Below, piece after piece: positions 10,563 to 24,419 of a DNA stretch of 64,000 nt. The notes beneath the pieces are model-generated. The model had not been told where the DNA came from. It saw only the letters and a list, made by a program, of their open reading frames with translations, and ran no database searches. Made by a program: the position numbers and the translations under genes. Source of the DNA: Coprinellus micaceus. Lineage: Eukaryota > Basidiomycota > Agaricomycetes > Agaricales > Psathyrellaceae. The stretch covers positions 2,666,001-2,730,000 of the forward strand of contig OX596334.1 in assembly GCA_951394405.1 (NCBI GenBank), read 5' to 3'. Position 1 is the first letter of the stretch, and each line of letters begins with the position of its first letter.

Positions 10563-13227
10563 ATGAATACGCAAAGACCCTCCAACGTCGTGCCAGCCAT
10601 CGTCGAGAGTGGGGAATTCTCAGAGCTCGTCGATGAAGGCCAAACCATATCGCTGACACAATCCCCCTTGGACGGGTCGTTGGGCGTCTTTGTCGTCCCA
10701 ACACATGCTGCAGTATGTTAGTTTCGAATCCCAGAATGGGTGCTGTTATCCTCATGAGCGCTATGTTATCAGGAGGACTCCGCAAAAACACCATCTACGA
10801 GGCTGAACGAAGAGCAACCAATATACTTTGTCAATCAGCATACTCCTCCTTCTGCAGAACGGCGCATGGTATGCCTGATCGTTTCTTTGGAGAACGGACC
10901 ATTCATGTGGAATTCACAGTTCTTAGCAGACACGTTCGCCATCTTTTCTGCCCTTAGAAAGCTAGTGACGGCGCCTGAATTCCAGTCCACAACCTTGTGC
11001 GTATCCGCGTCTTTGCAACGCACCTTTCTTCAAGTGTTAACCCAATGGACCTAGACTCGGAGAAGATCGTAGGGTGGCATATGTCAGGAAGCTCGCGATT
11101 GACTTCGTGAACTTCATTAAGGAGTGCTGGATTCACGCCTCGGTATGTCACGCTCGCTGGCCGTGTCCCAGGACCACACTGAACCGCTTCTCAACTCAGC
11201 GGCCAGTGACTCGCCCAGACGGGCCCCTACAATTCTCCAGCGACCATTATAGAAGTCTCTACACGTGCTTCTCCCTTTTCGTCGTCCTTTTCATTCCAGA
11301 GGAAGGTTATGCCAACGCTCCGGTGGGAGATGAACTCATGGAGTGGCTTAACACGCATTTCATCGAGCCATCGACAGAAGAAGGGGACCAGCTTAGCGGA
11401 TTAGAGAAACCCTGGGAAGACGACACATTCTGGCCGTACCTCACTCGGTACGCCAAGCTTCTTGACTTGAAGGAAACCCTCTTATGAGATACAGAGCTAT
11501 CATTCGTGGATTAAACAAGGCGTCGACGTTCTTCCTGGATGTCTTATCGGGCCATCCCTCCCATGAAATTCAGCATCTCACGGAGACGCTCATTCCCCTC
11601 ATCGAATGTCAACCCCGTTTAGACAACTTCAGCTCTGAGAAGGAGTTTGCACTCAGCACGAGAAGATGGAAGGACAAGGTCCAGGCACTACGCATTGATC
11701 TGGACCGCGTCCCCGAAAATAAACGTTTCGATGGTTTTGAAAACTGGTGGGAACGTTTGAGTGATATCGTGGGCGTCCTGGAAGGAAGGGGTGACGTTCT
11801 GAAAAGAGTGTGTGAAGAACAAGGGGGTGATTGGAAGGAAGTTTGCGTCGCATGGGGTATTTTCGTTGACCCAAGGATGCGTCGGGACGATCTTTTGTGA
11901 GCTCTCTTTGGAGGAACATCTGCATTCTTTATTCTAACATCCCTGCAGTGAGACGGCAAGGGATATCATTGCGGAAATGCCACCAGATCCCACTAATATT
12001 GAAGACAATATCCACGCGGCAATGTTTTCCGGTCAATTCGAGGAAACGCTGCACTTGTCGTCACAGCTCGACCTATGGTTGTCCGCCCATCTGTCTGAAT
12101 TCATGGGCGCCACAGGCCTCCTCCAGGCCAAGGAAGAGTAAGTCGTGTGTCTAGCCGTTGTAACGTCTCTGACTATCTTGTTCAGCGCGGACTTGTCCCC
12201 TCGCGACTTCCACATCTTGGAATACGCAGAGTACTTGTACTGTGACCATGCGATGTGGCACATTACGATTGAATATATGTATTCATGCGGGGAGATCGGA
12301 AAGTCGCGCGGTGACCAGATCCTGGCCCGGGTACCCCTGCGTTTCTTCCAGCAAACAAGTGATCACGCTACCGCGGAACGTATACGTTCGGGAGATGTCG
12401 TCGGAGTGCTGAAGGAAGTGAACGAGGCGTGCTTGCAGCATCGAAGAGAGAGCGTCAGAAGGACGGTGTGCAAGGTACGGGGTTCACGAATGGGTCTCTG
12501 CTCAATGGCCTAACCATAATCGCCAGATTGCCGCGCGTCTCTTCGTCCAGGAGAAAAACTATGGCCTTGCGGCCTCTTATTGCACCTCAGCTGAAGATTG
12601 GTCTGGTTTAGGGCATATCGTCGACCATGTTTTAGAAGAATACGTCGAAGGTTAGTCGTGGAGGGCTCTCGCCAATGCAACTGACCTCAACGCTTGACAG
12701 GGAGCGGATTTTTCGTCGAGCACGCGAGCTCAATAGCTCCATTGATTCAAAAGCTCTCAGCCCAAACTAATCTTAGCGGCGTCTTCTACTATAGGTTAAT
12801 CTTTGTGACGCGTTTTGCCCGTTTTCAAGGACTTCTACATCGTAGGGAATACGTGGATGCGGCATCCGACCTTGTGGCTATCATTCGCGAAGATGTGGCA
12901 CCGGCCTCGTGGTGGGCAGTAGTTCTCTACGACTCGATTCCCCTCTTGGATCACGGTCAGCTTCACGTTCTCATTCTGCGTGTAATGATGGGCTGACCTG
13001 AAGTATTAGAACCCAAGCTACTGTTTTCGTCCTCCGATGCGTCACTCCTTCTCAGGAAACTACAAGACGTTTCGATCAAAACCTCTCAAGGGGCGGGTTC
13101 CGAATATCTTACCGTCCTTTCTAGAAGGGTGCAGATTAAGGACCAGGCAGACCTGTTAAAGGAGCTGAAACTGGTTCGGCTAGCTTTGGCTCGCTACTTT
13201 GCCCGCTGCGCTGTCTTTGACGGGTGA
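10563..13227 (+). CDS. NUP85: Nucleoporin Nup85 (Y-complex)
   Basis: Eleven exons: 10563..10712, 10773..10868, 10920..10996, 11055..11142, 11200..11447, 11495..11896, 11949..12137, 12186..12474, 12527..12650, 12701..12955, 13010..13227; 711 aa (yeast Nup85 is 744). Nup85 is a structural subunit of the Nup84/Nup107 Y-complex that scaffolds the nuclear pore. The pattern fits the ancestral coatomer element: helical repeats with HYRSLYTCFSLFVVLF and VGDELMEWLN, a central FENWWERLSDIVGVLEG, the SPRDFHILEYAEYLYCD segment, and a C-terminal helix pair ending LVRLALARYFARC. Family identification is by overall layout, as there is no catalytic motif. Splice junctions are all GT-AG. Neighbours give no functional hint. 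Confidence 0.85.
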
Positions 13228-14657
13228 TCTAGTTGTGCTTTTCTTCTCCTGCGTAGATTGCCGGCGCATGAATCGACCGTGCTATTTCTGAGCCTTTCCA
13301 TCCGGCTCTCATTCTACTACATGACACTGAATGGAAATACAGTCCTTCTTTGAGGAACTGTCAAACTATCATACTGGCCCGTTCAACTACCTTGAACCCC
13401 CCTTGTATCCGGGGGTGCACCGAACATGCAAAGTCTTCCAAGGGCATATAAAGGCAAGTATCACTCTGCAAGCCACCCCAACAGTTCCAACACACCTTGG
13501 CGACCTTCCCGCTGAAGATGTGTCGCATTGTACATCACTCCAACCTCTATCGCCAGTGTGGACATGTTGTTCTGACCCGACGAGAGAAGGTTTGCATTAC
13601 ATCGCCTCCACAGCGTCCTGCCCCACACTGAGTTTCCGTGGCGTAGCTCGACTGTAGACAAGGGCACTGCGCTAGAAGTTTCTCTCATCTTGAAGAGGAC
13701 CATGTTTGCGTCACCACTTGCATTCAAGAGTTTGTCGTTATCTTATCTCGTCGCCATGCCGTGATTGACGGCAGGGGACAGAATAAGCGATCTCACCTTA
13801 CCCAGTTGCCAGCTCTCCGGGCACTGTCCCCGCTGCCTTTACAACCTTTGGCCCTGACCTTTTCCCCAGCCTGCGGCACGGTTCCCGTATAGTAACGTTA
13901 GCGCCAACGGTTGACGCGCGACTCACGCACCCCTGCTGTATTCATGCTTAGACTTTGACCTTGAGGATTCCGGCTTACCTGGCAGCCTTTCTTGGTTTGA
14001 AGGAATGGGATATGACGATTGGATTTCGAGACGTCACCGTTACTGTCAGTAATCCATAGCTTCTATTACCATTCTGCATGATGCTTCCAAAATTTGGAAG
14101 TTTAGCGTGTGGCTCCAGGTGAACGATCTTATCTTCGCGAGGATGGGAATGTGCCTCTTCTTGTCTGGAGTCCGAGTTCGAGTGAGAAAGCCGGCCCCAT
14201 TGGTCAGCTTGGGGTACTACGTAGCTCTAGACCGTACCGCGATTAAACTCATTGGCGCTGAAACCGGTGGCTCTGAGCCCGTTCGGGCGTTAAACTTGCA
14301 AGCGGGACCGTTGCATGCTTTGTTCCAAGACATGTTGAAACCCCCAGAAGCATAGGTTTTCATAGAATACGGGCTCGCCACATCCTTGGATGGTGCGGAG
14401 ATGAGTGACCTCGATCCTTCGTATTAATATGAGCTGCCTGCCTTTTTTCGAAGACATTCCTTGCGCCCTAGCCACCGTCAGCTGCGAAAATGCGGTTGTG
14501 GGACCTTGTTTGGCCTCGGAAAGCGAGCACGTGTAGGTCCGTGGACTGATTTGGGTCCTGGGACCAGAGGAGTGATCACCGCAATAAGGCGTGGATCAAA
14601 TCATCCTCTCCATAATCACCTCAGGTTGGCCGTGTACAATCAGGCCCCCTTCATGCG
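13228..14657. other. Gene-poor stretch, 1.4 kb
   Basis: Several frames of 60-108 codons exist (for example plus 13331-13657 and minus 13461-13727), but none has conserved content or joins to another by splicing. The final part is the promoter of the RhoGAP gene. Confidence 0.4.
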
Positions 14658-17240
14658 ATGAACTCGACGGCGACAGACGACGGCCACGCGTCGTCGGCAA
14701 CGATATGGGACAGCGATGAGCACTCAAGACTACGCGTCTCGCCCAATCAGGTCGTAGAGCTACTCCATGCCTCTCCCCACAACCCATCTATTTCGCCACT
14801 TCCCCGCTCAAGTACAGATTCCGAAGGGAGGTCAGCGTTTCTGACGCCATTTAACGAGGGAAACACCCTTGAGAGACGTGATACCCTGGCGACGATCCAC
14901 AGCGTGGAACAGCCGAGTCTCATCGAGCCAGGGTTCGACGAGAACGTTCTCCGGCAACTATGTGATTTGGATGTACGTTCAGCGTCATATCACGAATTGG
15001 CCGCACTCATCTTTTCATTTATTCAGTGCTCAGTTCCTCTACTACTCGACCGAATCAAGCAAAGTGTTGTTTCGTGCAGAGTCAGTGAACATTGGTGGCA
15101 TCAAGTCCTTCTCGAATGCTTAGCGACAGTGTTGATGACAGGAGGCATCGATATTCTTCAAAAAACGGGCACTCATCGAAGAGGAGTACGGAAAGACGCT
15201 GCAGAAACTGGCAAGGTCCACGGCGGAGGTCTACGCTCTGAACGATGGCAAAGCCGGGTGCGCAATCATTTTACCATCCCCAACCTCATTCATCTCACAG
15301 ACGGACCCCAGTTCCTTCGTTGACGCATGGATGAATACCATGAAGATACACGAAGCAATGGCGGAGAACCGACTACGCTTCGCGCAGCGATTGAATGAGA
15401 TGAGCGAAGAGCTGGCTACAATCGTGAAGGAAGTGGACAAGAACCGGAAACAGGTGCGGATAGAAACTGCTGTGCTTCCTACGTATCGCTGACAATGTGT
15501 TTAGACCAAGGATTTGGCGACTCGATACGAACGAGCGCTCCAGGACTCCGAAGCGGCAACCGATAAGTGCAAGAATCGCCTGGACGTGACATCAGAAGAG
15601 CTGGAACGATTGTTGCTTCAGAAAGAGGGTGAGTCGTATAAGGACACTGCGGTGAAAGCACAAACAGGGGGCAAACGCGCCATTGGGAAGGCTGTCGGTG
15701 GACTATTGCTAAAGGGAAAGAACGTCGGGAATGTAGGTCCCCTCCTGGTTGCATACCTGTTTAAATCTGAGGGTTGTCCCCCTTCGCAGATTCAGCGGCA
15801 GGAGGACGACGTCCGGACACGAGTGTCCAACGCATCTGACCAGTACAGGAAAGCTGTTACCGACACACAGGCCATGAGACAAGAGTACTTCAACTTCCAG
15901 CTTCCCCGAATTTTGAGGGTAGGTTCTGGTGATTATCGCCTGCTGATGAAACTGACCCCATTTCCTTCCCTCAGGCGCTCAAGGAATGTGCCGATGAAGT
16001 GGACCTCGGAACCCAATATCACCTTACCCGCTACGCCTTTTTATTCGAAAGTATTGTCTTGAGTGATGGATCGACATTGGTCCCCACTACGGACGACAGT
16101 AGGTCAACACAATTATTCCCACCTGCGATGTCGCTGAGCACATACACAAGCCGTTGGCCTGAAGGCGACCATCGAGACGATCGACAACCGCGGAGACTTC
16201 CAGAAGTTCATGAATGCCTATCAGCTAGCCAGGGGGGCAGTTCCCAGGAGGAAGCAAAACCATTCAGAGGAAGTGGTATGTCGGCCTTTATATCCCTCTC
16301 GCAGTACCACCCAATTGATTGTTACAGGTCCCGTCTGTTAGCGTATTCGGGGGACCCAATTACGCTGCGCAGAACGCGGCTCCCAATGGTATCTACGGCT
16401 TGCAAGATAAGGGCAAACCTACTTTCGCGGTGGATCTCGCAGTGCAAATGACGCGAGATAATGCTGAGGTCCCGCCGATCGTGTTAAAGTGTTCTCAAGC
16501 CATTGAAAAATATGGGATCAATTCACAAGGAGTGTATCGCGTCAGCGGCATGACGAGCAAGGTTCTGAACCTCAAGCAGCGCTTAGATAAAGGTCAGTAT
16601 CGATTCACTGAAGACGGCGGTCTGCTGACTCTTGTTTCAGACCTCGGTTCCGTCGATTTGGACGCTCCAGAATGGTCTAGCGATATCAACACAGTTTGCA
16701 GCGTGTTGAAAATGTGGTTTAGGGAACTTCCAGATCCTCTCATGACCCGCCATCTACACCAGGGGTTCATCGAGGCTGCGCGTAAGTTCAACTCCATTTC
16801 CAGCGACTCCGGCTCTATTAACTGCGTACACAGAGGTCGACAATGAACGATTGAAGCAGATACGACTTCATGAGCGAGTGAATGATCTCCCTGATCCCAA
16901 CTACTCGACGCTCAAGTACTTTTTCGGTCATCTACACCGGTGAGTCTTTGCCGCGACCTCGGCGCGTGCGGGTGGAACTAACTTGGCTGTTGACAGGATA
17001 ACTCAAAATTCCGAAGTCAACAACATGTCAATAACAAATCTTGCCATCGTGTTCGGTCCGACTTTATTTGGGCAGGAAGGTGGTGGTGGTATGGCCGACA
17101 CGGTGCATCAGAACCATGTCCGAGCTTTCTCCTTTCATTCGTCTTTGTGGAGTGTGCTGACCGATTCCCACTTCCAGGCCGTCGAGACTATCCTCAAGCA
17201 CTATACCGATATCTTCATCGACGAGAACGATGCTACATGA
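14658..17240 (+). CDS. RGD1: F-BAR and RhoGAP protein, Rgd1-like
   Basis: Exons 14658..14972, 15027..15080, 15142..15257, 15312..15453, 15505..15732, 15790..15918, 15975..16098, 16151..16275, 16328..16592, 16641..16781, 16834..16939, 16997..17117, 17178..17240; 642 aa (yeast Rgd1 is 666). Residues about 100-420 form the F-BAR membrane-bending domain (ALIEEEYGKTLQKLA, then a long coiled coil with RFAQRLNEMSEELATIVKEV). The C-terminal RhoGAP domain has the arginine finger in QGVYRVSGM and the conserved NNMSITNLAIVFGPTLFG. Such proteins stimulate GTP hydrolysis by Rho-type GTPases (Rho3/Rho4 in yeast) at sites of polar growth. The last intron (60 nt, GTCCGA donor) is in frame, so an isoform with 20 extra residues could be made. 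One acceptor (before 15312) lies at the second AG of a close pair, chosen by frame. Confidence 0.9.
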
Positions 17241-17633
17241 TACTTAAGTAGGGATATCGCATTCTCTGCTCGCACTTTTTACTCGCTACCCTTTTCCGTG
17301 ACGCACTGTTGCAGGTCAAACCCGTGCGTTTGTTGTTTATCATACCCACCACATTACCGGTTTATATCGCAGCACCATGATCATGTATATTAATTACTTT
17401 AATTTGTGTATTGGTATCGGTCTAGCATAGGCGCTCCCCGCGCGGAAAGTAAGAGGAAACCTTCCAATGATACAGCATCATGGATGACGGATAGGGTACG
17501 GAGACGCAAATGAATTAATCTCGTTCGACATCGTCATTTCCCAGCGGCCATACGTTTAACCCTGGATCAACAACGGGGGTTAGGAAGCTCGGTCAAGTTG
17601 ACGGAAGAAGGTGGGTCGTGCCGTCCTTCTTAC
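17241..17633. other. Convergent 3' region
   Basis: Shared 3' flanks of the RhoGAP gene and the F-box gene; AT-rich in part (17380-17410), nothing else recognised. Confidence 0.4.
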
Positions 17634-18894
17634 CTATCTGCTCTGGTTCTGCGCGGGTGCTAAACACCAGAAGACTTGACGGAGGGTGTACTCGTTTTTG
17701 GATGGAAAGGTTATGCGGCGCAGTGTTGGGCAAGCCCGGTGCCATTCGAAACAAAGGGCTCGTTCATCCTCCGAGTCGTTCTTGCCTCGGATTCCCCCAA
17801 GCTCTGTCCCTGCCAGGTCGAGCCAAGCCAACTGTGTAAAGGATGATAGTACGGCGGAGAGGCCGGTTAAAATTCTCTGTAAGAACGTAAAAAAGGTGCT
17901 TAGCATCTATCTGACGAGATGAAGCCAGAGAGAAGGAGAGAAGGAACCGAAAAAGGGAGAATCTTGGTGGAGAGTGGAAGAAAGTTACACTCACGATTCC
18001 AGTAAAAGCATAGTGCAGAGTATGGCGCAGGGCGAGCCTGATACGGAGTGTCTCGAGGGTGGGGAGGTAGGTCGCGACGCTACGCAGCAATGATATGCGT
18101 GCGGCCATGGAGTTGAGGTCGAGGGTGAGTATAGGGAATGGAGCGCCGCTCATCATGGGCAACATGCGCATGAGATCGGTGTCTTGCCCGTTGAGGGCGA
18201 GATGCTGTATGGATCTTCCCGGAAGCAGCGACGCAGCAGTGTCGGGCGAACCACGGAAGGTGGAGAGTTGATGGAGAGATGTTATCGGTAGGCTCAATGC
18301 CGCATGATAGTCTGGTATTTTGAGAGACATCAGGCCCGAATGGCTGGCCAGGAAGTGGGCCAGGACGTGAGTGTAGGGCTGTGCATTCCCCTTGTTGTAG
18401 TCTGCGCCCAATGAACAGGCCTGGAGGAGAGGGAACAGACAGCGCTTGAGAACACGTTCGACGGCGTGCATCGGGTCCCGTGAGAGAGGACTGATACGGT
18501 TGGCTGGCCCGAGCTGGAGTTCGAGGCTCTCGAGGTAGTGCAGATGCTGCAAAGACTCGCCAAGACGCTCACAGAAGGCGATGAAGTATTGGGGCAGTGG
18601 GGGAGGAGAACCGTCGGACTGCCAGCGGACATGAACCTTGTGCATGGTATCGACGAAGGACAACCTTTTGAAGACCGACTCGCACCAGCGATAGGTCCTC
18701 CATGGGGTGGGTGACTCGGGGCTGATGCTATCCACGATGTGGACAGAGGCATAGAGAGTGCGCTCAGCGATAACGTTGAGCCTGCGAGAAAGCTGGGAGA
18801 CGACAGCAAGGGTCTGCGGTGGCAGATCCTTGAAGACGTCGAAGAGTATCTCTGTGGGTAGCGACATGAGCTCGCCAGAGGTTGTAGACGCCAT
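17634..18894 (-). CDS. F-box protein with LRR-like C-terminal region
   Basis: Exons complement(17634..17876, 17995..18894), 380 aa. The N-terminus is an F-box (LMSLPTEILFDVFKDLPPQ then AVVSQLSRRLNVIAERTLY), which would dock on Skp1 in an SCF ubiquitin ligase. The rest has Leu-rich periodicity (LHYLESLELQLG, LQHLALNGQD) and ends with CFEWHRACPTLRRITFP, a C-terminal pattern frequent in the expanded agaric F-box families. The intron acceptor at 17877 was preferred over an earlier AG because it restores that pattern. The substrate is unknown. Confidence 0.85.
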
Positions 18895-19205
18895 CGATGA
18901 GCAGAGTGGGGCAGCCAGAACGAGTGACGGCAGGGTTAGGCATCTTCAGAACCAGGCAGGACTATGTATATGAGCGGCGGCAGATTGTCGGCCAAATCGC
19001 AAAGGGCATTTCGTCGGGGACGGAGGATCGACGGACACACTTGTGACACCATCAGGCCCAAACACAGCTCAACAAGCGCCCGCTCGCACATTGACAATGG
19101 CGAGGGTCCAGCGATGACTAGCCAAAAGAAATGAATAATAATACAATACAATTACAGCATGCAGATAGAACGACAGATGAGATGAATGAAGACAACGGAA
19201 AAAGT

Positions 19206-20424
<1,219 letters not shown>

Positions 20425-21453
20425 TCCGTCGCTTCCTAGATTTCTTTCTCATTTCTCATTGTTGTCCTTGCATTGGCTACTGTAACTGTATTATAGTGTA
20501 TTTTGCTATTCATTCGCTCTCCCACTCTGACACCTCGTGTGAACCCTCCTTGAAATGTATCTGGATCATGCCATCCAGCGCTGCCAGATGTAAGTTCTCC
20601 TTCACCCAAACCCTGAATGGTGGCCTCGACTGACCTATCCTGCTCTGCTGCATGTAGATAACTTTGCAAGCCCGGGATTTCCTGTTGTCGTGGCGGATGT
20701 CCGATGTCGCTCTTACCAGTTAGAAAGCGTCGGTTGTCCCACTGCCACTTGCGCAAATCGACATCTCTCTGAGCCCTGATGTGAGGTGGGAATGCCATTT
20801 TTGAGGTGTCTGACGACTCACCCAACTTCTCCCCATTACGGCGCTCGCTCTTCACAACTGGTTGACTCCATACAGTCCCGTGAAGGGGTTTATCGTACCT
20901 GCAGTGGCGCGATAATACCCGTTACTTTTGATGCCAGGGTGTGCTTGCGGATTACCACCGCCTTCCTTGAACACCCAGGACCCTAGGAAACATATCTCCT
21001 TCACAACCAGTCGAGTCCGCCCGTCGCCACACACGGCGGGACCACACCCAGCTCGATCTTGGCTCTTGGCAACCGCTGCGGATTGCCCTCGCCCATCGCC
21101 TTCGCGAGACCATGCCCGTCGCATGACGGTCTTCGGTGCGCAGCAGCACGGCCATTTAGTCCCGTTCGGAACTCGTCATAGTGTCTCTGGGGCTGCTCGT
21201 CGAACTTCAGTTAAATTCGTTGCAGATGTCTATCTTCTCCTGCTTTCTCTCCTTCATACACATCTTCCTCGCCGGCGAGCAGTGGCACCAGGCGTCCGCT
21301 TTCCGTCTCATCTTCCGCCCCACCTTCACCCGTACAGCCCCCTCCCGATCCGCCATCAACCTGCGCAGCGCTCCTGCGGATCAGGCACCACTGGAAACCG
21401 GTTGGCGACGCATAAAACTCATCGGCGAGACCAGCCCTTGCTCGACTTTCAAG
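20425..21453. other. Intergenic, 1.0 kb
   Basis: 3' flank of H3 and promoter of the aspartic protease gene. Frames at 20928-21605 (+) and 20436-20855 (-) are open by chance in GC-rich sequence and have no recognisable content. Confidence 0.4.
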
Positions 21454-23374
21454 ATGCTTTTCGGCCCCCTTACAACAACCATTGCCCTACTAGGTCTCGG
21501 ACACGTCTCCGATGCTGCACTAACACCACGAGCCCCCGCGGGGCAGACTATCAACCTTGTACGGTCTCAGCAGTCCAAGTCATGGTCCAAGGATCAGTGG
21601 GGTAGCTGGGCGCAGAATCAGAAGGCGGCTCTGGAAGCCAAGTATGGGTCTCCCGGAAGCCAGGTGCGAAGGAGATCCACCGGTACTAACTAGTATGTCC
21701 GACTGTGTGGTTATTAGGCCGTGTTTTTGACGAACAATTTCCCCCCTCTAGTATCACGAATCAGAATGGTGATTCAAGGTGAGCCATCCTCCACTCAGCC
21801 GACCGTGGTAGGCTGGAGCTTACGCACGCTTCGCTCCAGCTATTTTGGATCCCTCGCAATAGGAACCCCTCCTATATCGTATAACGTCATTCTGGACACT
21901 GGTTCAGCGTACGTCGTTTCCCACTTCATGTCACTCCGAGCCAACCATCTTATGGTGCCCCCAGCGATCTCTGGGTAGCTGGACAGAATTGCACGTCATG
22001 CGGCGACGTCTCTACATTCGACCCTTCCTCCTCTACATCCTTCCAGAACCAATCGACCTCGTTTAGCATCACGTATGGTTCGGGCCAAGCAGCGGGTTTC
22101 CTTGGGCAGGACATCGTGCAGATGGCTGGTTTTCAGGTCCAGAACCAGGTTTTCGCCATTTGCGACCAGGTGTCGTCGGGCCTTTTGAGTGAACCTGTTT
22201 CTGGTTTGCTGGGCCTTGGGTTTCAGACCATCGCGTCGTCAAAGGCGTCTCCGTTCTGGGAGACGCTGGTATCAGAGAGTGCATGGGACTCGCCCGTTAT
22301 GGCGTTCCAGTTGACGAGGTGCGTACCCTTAGAAATACCTGGCAACGTACGAGGTTGCTAATTCCCCGCGCTGGTCGAACCAGGTATCTGAACGAGTCGA
22401 ACGTCCAGACTCTTGAGCCAGGAGGGTCGTTCTCCATGGGTATGTACAGTCGTGCACCACGCCAGCCTATCCTCATTAAATCCATTTTCCAACAGGCTTT
22501 ACCAACAGCTCGCTATACACTGGGGATATCGACTACGTAGACCTCCCCGTCCAGGGGTCATACTGGATCTTGCCAATCACAAGTACGTTACAGCTTCCGT
22601 TTTCGGCATCCCTCCTTCTATTCGCGGACTCGGCACGATTGAGTCCTGACCTATCCTGATAGATATCACCGTAAACGACAACTCAGTCGATGCGCCAACT
22701 GGAGAAGAAGCCTATGCTGCCATCGACACTGGGACGACGCTTGTCGGAGGCCCTTCGAGCGCCATCGCCGAGATTTTTGCACAGATCCCTAACTCTCAAC
22801 CCGGAACCGGAGATTTCGAGAGCTACTACACCTATCGTGAGCGAATCCATGCTCCGGCCTCTTCGCCTTCTTATGCTGAGTGATATACCCTAGCATGCGA
22901 TACCGAGGTCACAGTCAGCCTATCATTTGGTGGCAGTCGAAGTTGGTCGATTAGCCCCGCCGACTTCGAGCTGGCACGGCTCACGCGCGATACCTGCCTT
23001 GGCGCGTTCTTCGAAATCACCTCGGGAGGCTCAGCTCCTGCATGGATTGTGGGGGATACCTTCTTGGTACGCTTTTTTTTTGTACCGCCTCCGTATTGAT
23101 GACACTGATTCTTGACCTACGCCGTTAGAAAAATGTGTACTCGGTCTTCCGATACTCACCAGCGTCCGTTGGGTTCGCCGAGCTCTCAAGCCTGGCCATT
23201 TCGATGAACGGCGACGAAGACGCGGCCGTACCAAGCGCGACCATTCGATCCAGCCCAGCGTCGGTGTCAGCGACCAAGTCGTCTTCGAGCAGGAATAGTG
23301 CTATCGGGAGAGATTGCGCCACTTACGTGGTGGCAATATCACTAACGCTTGCTGCACTCGCACTGCTGGTATAG
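21454..23374 (+). CDS. GPI-type secreted aspartic protease (A1 family)
   Basis: Exons 21454..21692, 21752..21778, 21840..21908, 21965..22318, 22384..22439, 22496..22582, 22663..22836, 22894..23066, 23129..23374; 474 aa. A signal peptide (MLFGPLTTTIALLGLGHVSDA) and propeptide precede the two catalytic motifs: VILDTGSADLWVAG, the first Asp loop split by an intron, and AIDTGTTLVGG, the second. The flap tyrosine lies in ITYGSGQAAGFLG. The C-terminus is Ser/Thr-rich and ends in a hydrophobic segment (YVVAISLTLAALALLV) typical of a GPI-anchor signal, so the enzyme probably sits on the plasma membrane or cell wall. Nine exons for 1.4 kb of coding sequence is usual for agaric pepsins. Confidence 0.93.
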
Positions 23375-23516
23375 CATAGACAAGCTCTCTTCTGTGGAAG
23401 AAAATGGACTTCATGGACAAATAAAAGGCCTGTGGGGCTCTCAGGATTCAACAATTGTATGTAAAATAGACATTGAAACACGAACAATCCGATGCATGAC
23501 CAAATCGTAGTCTAAT

Positions 23517-24191
23517 TCATGCCAGGAGGTTGCGGCTCTCCCCCCTCAACATCCTGGCCAACTGCATATCCTTCGGCATTATGGTAACACGTTTGGCGTG
23601 CAAGGTCACGAGGTTGATGTCCTTGAATAGGCCAACCAGGTAGGCTTCGGAGGCTTCCTGGATGGCGTTCATGGCAGACGGCTGGAAGCGACAGTCAATC
23701 TGCATATGACCGTTGAGTGAAATAAGCAGGGGAGTTGGGGTATCAGCAAGTGGAGTGAACAACGTACCCTGTAGTTCTCAGCGATCTCTCGGACAAGCCG
23801 CTGGAATGGGAGCTTTCGCAAGAGCAATTCGCTCGAGCCTTGGTAACGGCGAATCTCCCTGAGGGCAAGCTGACCCGGGCGGAAGCGCTTCCTCTTCTCC
23901 GGTTCGAACGTGAGACCGAGTCTCGGTTTCTTAATGGTGGCGAGGGGGTTATGAAGAATTGTTGGCCGACGGACACCCAAAGCCACCTTCCTCGCGGTTC
24001 GCTTTTCAGTAAATTCCAATGAAGACTGTTGGGGGCGCTTTCCTGTTGTGAAAGGCGTATTAATTAGCAGAGTTCAGTTGCAGTGCGTAGGTTTGACAGC
24101 AGGAGGACAAACTGAAAGAAAGATTGAGTATGGTGCTCAATGACTCACCGGCTATGGACTTTTGAGCGATGCGTTGCTTTGTCTTCGCCAT
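23517..24191 (-). CDS. Divergent histone H3 variant, candidate centromeric H3
   Basis: Exons complement(23517..23699, 23768..24042, 24149..24191), 166 aa, 28 longer than the H3 at 19909. The tail opens like H3 ([16 protein letters not shown]), then continues into a unique basic segment before [16 protein letters not shown]. The fold is diverged ([36 protein letters not shown]) and the end reads [15 protein letters not shown] plus six extra residues. The DMQLAR motif, the long tail and the absence of a paired H4 point to CENP-A (Cse4/Cnp1). Against it, loop 1 lacks the usual CENP-A insertion and the Q of PFQRL is the H3 residue. The second intron is at the same codon position and phase as in the H3 gene, so the two are paralogues. 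Histone H3-like is secure; the centromeric role is a guess. Confidence 0.75.
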
Positions 24192-24419
24192 TAATTGGCA
24201 AGCCAGAAGATGAATGGACGATGAAAAAGAAGTTAATTGCAAGGTGGTTGTTCAAAGCGGTTGTGTGTGGGGGATGAAGAAGCCCCAGCCAGTCGCTCTG
24301 TTCTTTTAAGGTCGTCGAGGATTACCACGTTGGGGGAAAGGTATTAGGCTGGTCGCCTACCAGTGAAGAAGTGTGCTCAGTTCTGAATCAAGCTCAACAT
24401 AAGTCTGTCTTATTCGCTG

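Noticed and set aside
20928..21605. 225-codon plus-strand open frame overlapping the protease start
   Set aside because: Pro/His/Arg-rich chance frame in a different phase from the signal peptide of the protease.
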